Shown here: piece by piece, positions 50,561 through 57,554 of the stretch
How the letters are laid out: every line of letters begins with the position of its first letter
Position numbering within the stretch: the stretch's first letter is position 1
Source of the DNA: Agrococcus jenensis
GTDB taxonomy: Bacteria; Actinomycetota; Actinomycetes; Actinomycetales; Microbacteriaceae
DNA: 64,000 nt
Direction: 5' to 3'
Assembly (NCBI RefSeq): GCF_003752465.1
Contig: NZ_RKHJ01000001.1
Coordinates: 2,232,001-2,296,000, forward strand
Notes under the pieces: model-generated
Told to the model about the DNA's origin: nothing
Database searches by the model: none
The model's input: the letters and a program-made list of their open reading frames with translations, nothing else
Position numbers and translations under genes: made by a program

Positions 50561-52215
50561 CACGCCACCTCCAGCTGGGGTCGTCGCGGGCCGCGGAGGT
50601 CCCGCAGCCAGTCGGGTGCGGGCACCGCGTCGAGCAGCGCCCTCGTGTACTCGTGCTGCGGCTGGCCGAGCACCTGCTGCGCGGTGCCCGTCTCGACCGC
50701 CCGGCCGCGCCGCAGGACCGTGACGGTGTCGGCGATGCGGCGCACGACCGCGAGGTCGTGGGTGATGAACAGGTAGGTGAGGCCCAGCTCGCGCTGGAGC
50801 TGCTCGAGCAGCTCGAGGATCTGCGACTGCACGGTCACGTCGAGCGCCGAGACCGCCTCGTCGAGGACGACGAGCTCCGGCTCGATGATGAGCGCGCGGG
50901 CGATCGCGACGCGCTGCCGCTGCCCGCCCGACAGCTCGGCAGGCAGCCGGTCGACGACGTCGGCGGGCAGCGCGACGCGGTCGAGGGCGGTCGCGACGCG
51001 ACGGGCGAGGGCTCGGCGGTCGCGCACGCCGCCGTCGGCCGGGCGCCAGTTGCGCAGCGGCTCGCCGATCGTCTGCCCGACGGTGCGGCGCGGGTCGAGC
51101 GATGCGTAGGGGTTCTGCGAGACGAGCTGCACGACGCGGCGGAGCGCGCGGTCCCGGCGCTCGGCCGGCACGTCGTGCGCGCCGATGCGGATGTCCCCGC
51201 TCGAGGGGCCGTGGAAGCCCGCGACCGCGCGGCCGATCGTCGTCTTGCCCGAGCCGGACTCGCCGACGAGGGCGTGCGTCGTGCCGCGCTCCACCGCGAA
51301 CGAGACGTCGTCGACGGCGCGGGACGCATCCCGGCCGCGACCGTAGTCGTGCACGAGACGGTCGACGACGAGGAACGGCTCGCCGGGCAGCCGCGGCGGC
51401 CGCGGCGACTCGTCGTCGAGCGCCGGAGCGTCGGCGAGCAGCTCGGCCGTGTAGGCGCTCGCCGGCTCGCGCAGCACCTCCCTCGTGGCGCCGGCCTCCT
51501 CGACGGCACCGGCGCGGAGCACCGCGATGCGGTCGGCGCGCTCGGCAGCGACCGCGAGGTCGTGGGTGATGAGCAGCACGCTCGAGCCGAGCTCGTCGCG
51601 CAGGTCGTCGAGCAGGTCGAGGATGCGCCGCTGGACGGTGACGTCGAGCGCGCTCGTCGGCTCGTCGGCGATGATCAGCTCCGGCTCGAGCGCGATCGCG
51701 GCGGCGATGAGGGCGCGCTGCCGCATGCCGCCGGAGAGCTCGTGCGGGTACTGCCCGGCACGTCGCTCCGGGTCGTCGAGGCCCACGCGGTCCAGCAGCT
51801 CGACGACGCGGCGGCGGATGCGGTCGGGCGTGCCCCAGCGGTGGATGCGCAGCGGCGCCGCGACGGAGGCGCCGATCGTGCGCACGGGGTTGAGCGAGGT
51901 GCCGGGATCCTGCGGGACGAGCGCGATGCGGCGCCCGCGGAGCTCCTGCACCGCGCGCGCGGGCAGTCGCGTCAGGTCGAGCGGGCCGCCGGCGAGCTGC
52001 AGCTCGATCGCGCCGCGGTCGACGCGCCCGCCGGGGGCGAGCAGGCCGATGACCGACTGGCCGATCGTGGTCTTGCCCGAGCCGGACTCGCCCACGAGCG
52101 CGAGCACCTCGCCGCGGCCGAGCTCGAGGCTGACGCCGTCGACCGCGGTGCGGCGGCCGCTTCGCGAGCGATAGGAGACGGCGAGGTCCGTGATGCGGAG
52201 CAGTGGATCGGTCAT
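50560..52215 (-). CDS. Oligopeptide-type ABC transporter ATPase, DppD-DppF fusion
   Basis: The 551-residue protein holds two complete ATPase domains. Domain 1: Walker A GESGSGKTT, signature LSGGMRQRALIAAA, Walker B LIIADEPTSALD. Domain 2 (from about residue 285): GESGSGKTT, LSGGQRQRVAIARA, VVLDEAVSALD. In domain 2 the residue after the Walker B glutamate is Ala rather than Pro, a conservative change. Fusion of the two subunits into one chain is common in actinobacteria. It drives import through the permeases at 52212 and 53057. ATGA overlap upstream and TGATG overlap downstream with the monooxygenase tie transport to the enzyme genes. Confidence 0.9.
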   Translation of the reverse strand: MTDPLLRITDLAVSYRSRSGRRTAVDGVSLELGRGEVLALVGESGSGKTTIGQSVIGLLAPGGRVDRGAIELQLAGGPLDLTRLPARAVQELRGRRIALVPQDPGTSLNPVRTIGASVAAPLRIHRWGTPDRIRRRVVELLDRVGLDDPERRAGQYPHELSGGMRQRALIAAAIALEPELIIADEPTSALDVTVQRRILDLLDDLRDELGSSVLLITHDLAVAAERADRIAVLRAGAVEEAGATREVLREPASAYTAELLADAPALDDESPRPPRLPGEPFLVVDRLVHDYGRGRDASRAVDDVSFAVERGTTHALVGESGSGKTTIGRAVAGFHGPSSGDIRIGAHDVPAERRDRALRRVVQLVSQNPYASLDPRRTVGQTIGEPLRNWRPADGGVRDRRALARRVATALDRVALPADVVDRLPAELSGGQRQRVAIARALIIEPELVVLDEAVSALDVTVQSQILELLEQLQRELGLTYLFITHDLAVVRRIADTVTVLRRGRAVETGTAQQVLGQPQHEYTRALLDAVPAPDWLRDLRGPRRPQLEVA

Positions 52216-53060
52216 GCGCTTCTCTCCCTGATGGCGGCGGCGACGCGGTTCGCCGAGAGGACGACGCCGGCGACGACGACGCCGGGCAGGGTGGTGAGCC
52301 ACCAGGCGGTGGCGACGTAGTCGCGGCTCTCGGCGATCAGCAGGCCCCACTCGGGGATGGGCGGCGGAGCGCCGTAGCCGAGGAAGCCGAGCGTCGAGAT
52401 CTGCAGGATGGCGCTGCCGAACTGCAGCGCCGCGAGGGCGAGCACCGCGCCGAGCGAGTTCGGCAGCACGTGCCTGCCGAGCACGCCGAGGAACGTGCCG
52501 CCGGAGCCGAACGCCGCCTCGACGTAGTCGCTGCGGCGCACGCGCACCACCTGCGAGCGGGCGAGCCGGGCGAAGACGGCGATGGAGGTGACGCCGACGG
52601 CGATCGCCGCGTTCGCGACGCCGAAGCCGAGCAGCACGATGACGCTCAGTGCGAGCAGCAGCCCGGGGATGGCGAGCAGCACGTCGACGACGCGCATGAG
52701 CGCCTCCTCGAGCAGTCCACCGAGCGAGCCGGCGAGCACGCCGATGGCCGTGCCCACGACGAGCCCCACGAGCACGGCGATCGCCGCGCCCGAGAGCGAG
52801 TTGCCGGCGCCGAAGATGACGCGCGCGAGCAGGTCGCGGCCAGTCGCGTCGGTGCCGAACGGATGCGCGGCGCTCGGCGCCTGCAGCGCATCCGCGGCGA
52901 CGCCCGCGATCGGGTCCTGCGCGGTGAAGAGCCAGGGCAGCACGGCCCAGGCGAGCGCGATCGCGAGCACCACGACGGCGAGCACGAGCGTCGCCGCCGG
53001 GCGAGGCCGGACCGACGGCCGCGCGGTGCGCTCGCCGAGCGCGGCGGTGATCGCGCTCAT
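52212..53060 (-). CDS. Oligopeptide-type ABC transporter permease (DppC-like)
   Basis: The 282-residue permease has a basic N-terminus, one early helix (ATLVLAVVVLAIALAWAVLP) and the DppC-specific HPFGTDATGRDLLARVIFGA, followed by five or so further helices. The cytoplasmic EAA loop is YVEAAFGSGGTFLGVLGRHVLPNSLG. It forms the translocation path with the DppB-like partner. It is ATGA-coupled to both neighbours. DppBC-type systems carry peptides, nickel, opines, or, in sulfur or aminopolycarboxylate clusters, larger zwitterionic compounds. Confidence 0.9.
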   Translation of the reverse strand: MSAITAALGERTARPSVRPRPAATLVLAVVVLAIALAWAVLPWLFTAQDPIAGVAADALQAPSAAHPFGTDATGRDLLARVIFGAGNSLSGAAIAVLVGLVVGTAIGVLAGSLGGLLEEALMRVVDVLLAIPGLLLALSVIVLLGFGVANAAIAVGVTSIAVFARLARSQVVRVRRSDYVEAAFGSGGTFLGVLGRHVLPNSLGAVLALAALQFGSAILQISTLGFLGYGAPPPIPEWGLLIAESRDYVATAWWLTTLPGVVVAGVVLSANRVAAAIRERSA

Positions 53061-53989
53061 GCGTGCACCGCCCGGCGGAGGCGCGGGTCGATCGCGGGGG
53101 AGACGAGGTCGACGACCAGGTTGATGATGACGAAGCCGATCGCCGAGATGACGACGATGGCCTGCAGCACCGGGATGTCGCGATTTGCGACCGCCTCCTG
53201 CGTCAGCCGGCCGAGCCCGGAGCGGGCGAACACCGTCTCGGTGACGACCGCCCCGGCGACGAGCTCGCCGAACAGCACGCCGGCGATCGTGAGCGTCGGC
53301 AGCAGCGCGTTGCGCGCCACCTCGCGCGACAGCACCCAGCCGGGGCCGGCGCCGCGCGAGCGGGCGACCGCGATGAACGGCTCGGCGACGGTGTCGTCGA
53401 TGCTGCGGATGAGCACCTGCGCGAGCGGGGCGGCGATCGGCACCGCGATCGTGAGGACGGGCAGGATGAGTGCCTCGGCCGGGCTCGCGTTGATGACGGG
53501 CACGAGGCCGAGCCGGAACGAGAGCACCTGCAGCAGCACGATGCCGAGCCAGAACACCGGGATCGAGACGAACAGCGGCGGGAGGGAGCGGAAGCCGCGA
53601 CGGATCCATCCCGGGCCGTTCGTCGCGGCCACCGCGATGCCGACGGCGAGCAGCACCGCGACGACGAAGCCGAGGGAGGCGAGCAGCAGCGTCGACGGCA
53701 GGGCAGCGGCGAGCAGCGTCTCGACGCTCGCGCCGCTCTGCAGCGAGGTGCCGAGGTCGCCGGTCAGGAAGCCCGCGGCCGACTGCCACAGCTGCACCCA
53801 GATCGGCTGGTCGGTGCCGTAGACGGCGCGCAGCTCGTCGAGCTGTGCCGCGGTGAGGCCGAGCTCGGGGCTCGCGTACCGGGCGACGATCGCGTCGCCC
53901 GGCAGCGCCTGCAGCAGCAGGAAGGCGAGCACGAACGTCGCGACGACGACGAGCGCGGCCTGACCGGTGCGGCGGAGTGCGAAGCGCAT
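53057..53989 (-). CDS. Oligopeptide-type ABC transporter permease (DppB-like)
   Basis: The 310-residue permease shows the DppB start (MRFALRRTGQAALVVVATFV), LLQALPGDAIVARYA, YGTDQPIWVQLWQSAAGFLTGDLG, six helices and the EAA loop VARSRGAGPGWVLSREVARNALLPTL. A GTG at 53998, overlapping the binding-protein stop, is an alternative start. I prefer the ATG at 53989 because a GAGG lies 9 nt upstream of it. It partners the DppC-like protein and ends in an ATGA overlap with it. Confidence 0.9.
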   Translation of the reverse strand: MRFALRRTGQAALVVVATFVLAFLLLQALPGDAIVARYASPELGLTAAQLDELRAVYGTDQPIWVQLWQSAAGFLTGDLGTSLQSGASVETLLAAALPSTLLLASLGFVVAVLLAVGIAVAATNGPGWIRRGFRSLPPLFVSIPVFWLGIVLLQVLSFRLGLVPVINASPAEALILPVLTIAVPIAAPLAQVLIRSIDDTVAEPFIAVARSRGAGPGWVLSREVARNALLPTLTIAGVLFGELVAGAVVTETVFARSGLGRLTQEAVANRDIPVLQAIVVISAIGFVIINLVVDLVSPAIDPRLRRAVHA

Positions 53990-53994
53990 CCGGC

Positions 53995-55677
53995 TCACCC
54001 CTCGAGCCACACGCCCGAGAGCGTGGGGCGGCCGACCGACTCGGTCTCGAAGCCGTGCACCTGCGGCTGCACGCCGTAGACCTGCGGCTCCTCGAAGAAC
54101 GGCAGCACGTAGGCCTGCTCGGTGAGGTGGGCCTGCACGGCGGCGGATGCGGCGGCGCGGGCCTCGGTGTCGGGCTCGGAGGCGACCTCCTGGAGCAGCG
54201 CCTCGAGGTCGGCGTCGATCGGCTGGCCGTCCGCGCCCTCGTTCAGCAGCGTGTTGCGGTTGTCGATCGAGAACTGGCTCTTGATGACGTCGAAGTCCGC
54301 CCGGCCGACCATGGAGTGGTAGATCTGGACCTGGTCGATGTCGGTCGACGCGGCCGTCTGGGCGGCCTGGTCGCCCTGGAACAGCTCGAGCTCGACGCCG
54401 ATCTCGCGCAGCTGCTGCGCGACGAGGGTGATGACGTCGCGGGAGCGGGGCTGGGGGAGCGCCTCGTTGACCACGAGGTGCAGCCGCTGCCCGTCGCGGA
54501 CGCGGATGCCGTCCGAGCCGACGACCCAGCCGGCGTCGTCGAGCAGCTGCTCGGCGAGGTCGGGGTCGTAGGCGTAGGCGTCCTCCTGCTCGCTGTAGCC
54601 GAGCGCGGTGCTCGAGAGCGACGAGGTCGCGAGCGGGTAGGCGTCCGAGAAGATCGACGAGACGACCTCCTCGCGGTCGATGCCGGCGATGAGCGCCCGC
54701 CGCACGTCGATGTCCTGCAGCAGCGGGTGGTCGAAGCGGAAGCTCAGCCCGTTGTTCACGCCGTTCGTCTGCGCGGCGTGCAGCGAGAGCCCGGCGCTCG
54801 TGACCTGCTCCTCGTGCTGCGGCTCGACCTGGCGCGCGATGTGCGCCTGGCCGGAGGCGAGCGAGCCGATGCGCACGCTGTCCTCGGGTGCGATGACGAT
54901 GTCGACGGCGTCGACGTAGGGTCGGCCCTGGTTCTCGGCGGACGGCGGCGCCCACGCGTAGTCCTCGCGGGCGGCGAGGCGGATGCTCGTGCCCACCTCC
55001 TCGGACTCGACCGTGAAGGGGCCCGCGCCGATGATGTCGGCGGCGTTGCCAGGGCCGAAGCCCTCGGAGTCGCGCTCGAGCGTCGCGTCGGCGAGCAGGC
55101 CGGAGTTGATGGTCGACACCGCCTGCGCGAACCCGGGCGCCGAGGCGCGGAAGTGGAAGCGCACGGTGTCGTCGTCGACGACCTCGCCGCGCTCGTAGTT
55201 GTTGACGGCCTCCGACACGATGAGCGCTCGGTCCTGGTCGCCGAGGCCGAAGAGGTCGAGGTTGGCGACGACGTTCTCGGCGGTCAGCGGCGTGCCGTCG
55301 GAGTACGTCACGTCGGTGCGGATGTCGAAGGTGTACTCCGTCGCGTCGCCGTTGACCTCCGGGAGCGCGGTGGCGATCCACGGCTCGAGCTCGAGCGTCT
55401 CGGGGTCCTGGTGCAGCAGCCGCGCGGTGAGGTTGTTCACGAGCGCGCCGTTGGGGTAGAAGCCCGCGGCCGGCGGGTAGAGCGTCGTGTAGGCCTGGTG
55501 CTCGAGGTAGGTGAGCGTGCCGCCGGTGACCGGGCCATCGCTCGCGGCGCCCGGTGCCGCGGCCTCGCCCGCGGCGCAGGCCGTCAGGGCCATCGTCGAG
55601 GCGACGCCGGCTGCGACGGCCAGGCGGACGGACGGCCGTCGGCGGAGCGGGGTGCGGTGGGGGGTGATGCGGATCAC
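53995..55677 (-). CDS. Oligopeptide-type ABC transporter substrate-binding lipoprotein (family 5)
   Basis: The 560-residue protein from GTG 55677 has a lipoprotein signal (VIRITPHRTPLRRRPSVRLA, then AVAAGVASTMALTACAAG; lipobox LTAC). It carries the family 5 pattern: GGTLTYLEHQAYTTLYPP, YSDGTPLTAENVVANLDLF, GAGPFTVESEEVGTSIRLA and LLDDAGWVVGSDGIRVRDG. It is anchored outside the membrane and delivers substrate to the permeases. GGAGG lies 6 nt before the GTG. It is the first gene of the eight-gene operon ending in the VOC protein. Substrate unknown; the linked monooxygenase argues against a simple peptide transporter. Confidence 0.9.
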   Translation of the reverse strand: MIRITPHRTPLRRRPSVRLAVAAGVASTMALTACAAGEAAAPGAASDGPVTGGTLTYLEHQAYTTLYPPAAGFYPNGALVNNLTARLLHQDPETLELEPWIATALPEVNGDATEYTFDIRTDVTYSDGTPLTAENVVANLDLFGLGDQDRALIVSEAVNNYERGEVVDDDTVRFHFRASAPGFAQAVSTINSGLLADATLERDSEGFGPGNAADIIGAGPFTVESEEVGTSIRLAAREDYAWAPPSAENQGRPYVDAVDIVIAPEDSVRIGSLASGQAHIARQVEPQHEEQVTSAGLSLHAAQTNGVNNGLSFRFDHPLLQDIDVRRALIAGIDREEVVSSIFSDAYPLATSSLSSTALGYSEQEDAYAYDPDLAEQLLDDAGWVVGSDGIRVRDGQRLHLVVNEALPQPRSRDVITLVAQQLREIGVELELFQGDQAAQTAASTDIDQVQIYHSMVGRADFDVIKSQFSIDNRNTLLNEGADGQPIDADLEALLQEVASEPDTEARAAASAAVQAHLTEQAYVLPFFEEPQVYGVQPQVHGFETESVGRPTLSGVWLEG

Positions 55678-55697
55678 GAGGGACCTCCATAAGCGGT

Positions 55698-55716
55698 GCT
55701 TGGTGCTGACACAAGC
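55698..55716. promoter_or_regulatory. Inverted repeat in the leader of the monooxygenase/ABC operon
   Basis: GCTTG and CAAGC flank 9 nt about 20 nt upstream of the binding-protein start, in a locally AT-richer stretch. It could be a repressor site or a leader hairpin just ahead of the ribosome binding site. Assignment by position only. Confidence 0.35.
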
Positions 55717-55782
55717 AAAGCCGATCACGGAGGCCGGTCGCACCTCGCGGCGCAACATGACGTCACACAGGCTGGGAGCGGG

Positions 55783-56163
55783 TCACTCCAGCGCGGCGAG
55801 CAGCGCGAGCGCGTACGCGACCTCGACGTCCGGGTCGCGGAAGCGCCCGTCGACCGTCCGCACGACCCAGCCGTCGCCCGCCTCGAGCGCGAGCAGGCGG
55901 TCGCCGACCAGCTCGCGCAGCTGGTCCTCGCGCGGCAGCCACAGCGCCTCGTCGAGGCTGACGGAGTCGAGCGCCCACTCCGTGGTGCCGTTGAAGCCGA
56001 GCACGGGCTGCCCCTGGATCACGTGCACGTCGATCGTGAGGTGGCTGATCCAGAACACGTCGCCGGCCACGCTCTCGCGGTCGATCGTGAAGCGGTCGCC
56101 GGGCGCGGGCTCCCACAGCACGCCGGCATCGCGGATGCGGCGGGCGAGCGCGAGGGTGAGCAT
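55783..56163 (-). CDS. Conserved actinobacterial hypothetical protein
   Basis: The 126-residue protein (MLTLALARRIRDAGVLWEPA, PGDRFTIDRESVAGDVFWIS, GFNGTTEWALDSVSLDEALW, LPREDQLRELVGDRLLALEA) belongs to a conserved family often labelled 'pilus assembly protein CpaE' in databases. The label is not supported here, since no pilus genes or ATPase motifs are present. The FNGTTEWALDS...LPREDQLR stretch is the family hallmark. It is a soluble protein of unknown function. It lies next to the KTSC gene on the same strand with 16 nt between. Confidence 0.7.
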   Translation of the reverse strand: MLTLALARRIRDAGVLWEPAPGDRFTIDRESVAGDVFWISHLTIDVHVIQGQPVLGFNGTTEWALDSVSLDEALWLPREDQLRELVGDRLLALEAGDGWVVRTVDGRFRDPDVEVAYALALLAALE

Positions 56164-56179
56164 CAGGCCTCCCGCGGCA

Positions 56180-56392
56180 TCACGAGCTCCGCACCGGGTG
56201 GCGCGGCTTGATGCGCTCGTTCACGAACCGCCCGATCGAGTCGGCTCCGAGCAGCGCCTCGAACACGGCGCGCGGCACCATGCCGTAGACGTAGGTGTCG
56301 CCGCTCACGAACCGGACGGTGAGCTCGTTGCGCGCGGGATCGAAGCCGACCGCGTCGACGCTCGACGACTCCACGTGCTGCATCCGCGGCAT
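56180..56392 (-). CDS. KTSC-domain protein
   Basis: The 70-residue protein matches the KTSC domain almost end to end: MQHVESSSVDAVGFDPARNE, LTVRFVSGDTYVYGMVPRAV and ALLGADSIGRFVNERIKPRH. KTSC proteins, named after a conserved Lys-Thr-Ser-Cys feature in some lysyl-tRNA-synthetase-linked members, are small and functionally unassigned. TACCGT ends 6 nt before the ATG at 56392 with no Shine-Dalgarno sequence, so the transcript may be leaderless. The in-frame ATG three codons later is an alternative start. Confidence 0.8.
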   Translation of the reverse strand: MPRMQHVESSSVDAVGFDPARNELTVRFVSGDTYVYGMVPRAVFEALLGADSIGRFVNERIKPRHPVRSS

Positions 56393-56576
56393 GCGCCAAC
56401 GGTAGCCCTGTCGGCCGCCTCGGCGCGCGGCGGCTGCCACGCGAGCGCGGCGGCCGCCTCCGCGAGGTCGGCGAGGCCTTCGTCCATCTCGGCAGGAGAG
56501 AATGGACGTAGGCGAAGTTCGCGCTCGGTCCCGTCGCCACCGCTGCACGCGGTGCACCTACCCCTGAGGAGCTCCC
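56393..56576. promoter_or_regulatory. Divergent region between the KTSC and DUF808 genes
   Basis: The 184-bp gap has a TACCGT -10 candidate beside the KTSC start (minus strand). On the plus strand, a GAGAATGGAC...TAGGCGAAGT stretch (about 56497-56515) is AT-richer and may hold the DUF808 promoter. GAGGA precedes the DUF808 start. I see no gene in it. Confidence 0.35.
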
Positions 56577-57470
56577 ATGTCGGTCGGCCTGCTCGCCGTC
56601 GTCGATGACATTCTCTCTGCCGCTCTCAAGGCGAGCGCGAAGACCGCCGGCGTCGTCATCGACGACGCCGCCGTCACCCCGCAGTACGTGCAGGGGCTCA
56701 GCCCGGCACGCGAGCTCCCCGTGGTCTGGCGGATCGCCCGAGGGAGCCTGCTCAACAAGTTCCTCATCATCATCCCGCTCGCGCTCCTCCTGTCCGCGTT
56801 CGCACCCTGGGTGCTGCCGTACCTGCTGATCGTCGGTGGGACGTACCTGTGCTTCGAGGGCGCCGAGAAGGTCATGGAGTGGTTCGGCTTCCACCACGCC
56901 GCCGACGAGACCGAGGTGCGGGACGAGAAGAAGCTGGTGGCCGGCGCCGTCCGCACCGACCTCATCCTCTCCACCGAGATCATGCTCATCTCGCTCGCGA
57001 GCCTCGACCCGGACCTCGGCATCTGGATGACCCTCGCCGCTCTGGTGGTGATCGGCCTCGGGATGACGGCGCTCGTCTACGGCGCCGTCGGCCTGCTGGT
57101 CAAGATCGACGACATCGGGCTGCACCTCATGGCCAAGGAGGCGCCGGCGGCGCGCGCCACGGGTGCACGCATCGTCCGGTCCATGCCGGTCGTGTTCAAG
57201 GTCATCAGCGTCGTCGGAACGGTCGCCATGCTGTGGGTCGGCGGGCACCTGGTGATCGCCAACCTCGCCGAGACGATCTGGCACGCCCCCTACGACCTGC
57301 TCCACGCCGTGACGGATGCGGTCGAAGCAGCAGGCCCGGTCATCGTCTGGCTCGCCGACACCGCCGTGTCCGCCCTGTTCGGGTTCGTGCTCGGCATCGT
57401 CGTCGTCGGGATCGTGCTCGGTGTCTCCCGCCTCCTCAAGCGCAAGGCGCCGGTCGGCACCGCGCACTGA
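56577..57470 (+). CDS. DUF808-family membrane protein (YedI-like)
   Basis: The 297-residue protein is a DUF808 member: MSVGLLAVVDDILSAALKAS, AGVVIDDAAVTPQYVQGLSP, ELPVVWRIARGSLLNKFLII, VGGTYLCFEGAEKVMEWFG and LVKIDDIGLHLM are strongly conserved in this family. About six helices follow the amphipathic start. E. coli YedI is the reference member; its function is unknown, with only weak suggestions of an ion or stress role. GAGGA lies 7 nt before the ATG. A 14-bp inverted repeat spans the gap to metE. Confidence 0.88.
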   Translation: MSVGLLAVVDDILSAALKASAKTAGVVIDDAAVTPQYVQGLSPARELPVVWRIARGSLLNKFLIIIPLALLLSAFAPWVLPYLLIVGGTYLCFEGAEKVMEWFGFHHAADETEVRDEKKLVAGAVRTDLILSTEIMLISLASLDPDLGIWMTLAALVVIGLGMTALVYGAVGLLVKIDDIGLHLMAKEAPAARATGARIVRSMPVVFKVISVVGTVAMLWVGGHLVIANLAETIWHAPYDLLHAVTDAVEAAGPVIVWLADTAVSALFGFVLGIVVVGIVLGVSRLLKRKAPVGTAH

Positions 57471-57550
57471 CGTGCGGCTCGCGGCGCTCACCCGCGATCC
57501 GGCCGATCGAGCCTGCGTCGGGCAGGGCGTCGAAGACCGCGAGCCGCACG
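57471..57550. repeat. 14-bp perfect inverted repeat with 52-nt spacer between convergent genes
   Basis: CGTGCGGCTCGCGG starts immediately after the DUF808 stop. Its exact reverse complement ends 4 nt before the metE stop region. Arms 57471-57484 and 57537-57550 are perfect. It can form a long stem in transcripts from either side, so a bidirectional terminator is likely, although the loop is unusually large. Confidence 0.65.
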
Positions 57551-57554
57551 CCGC

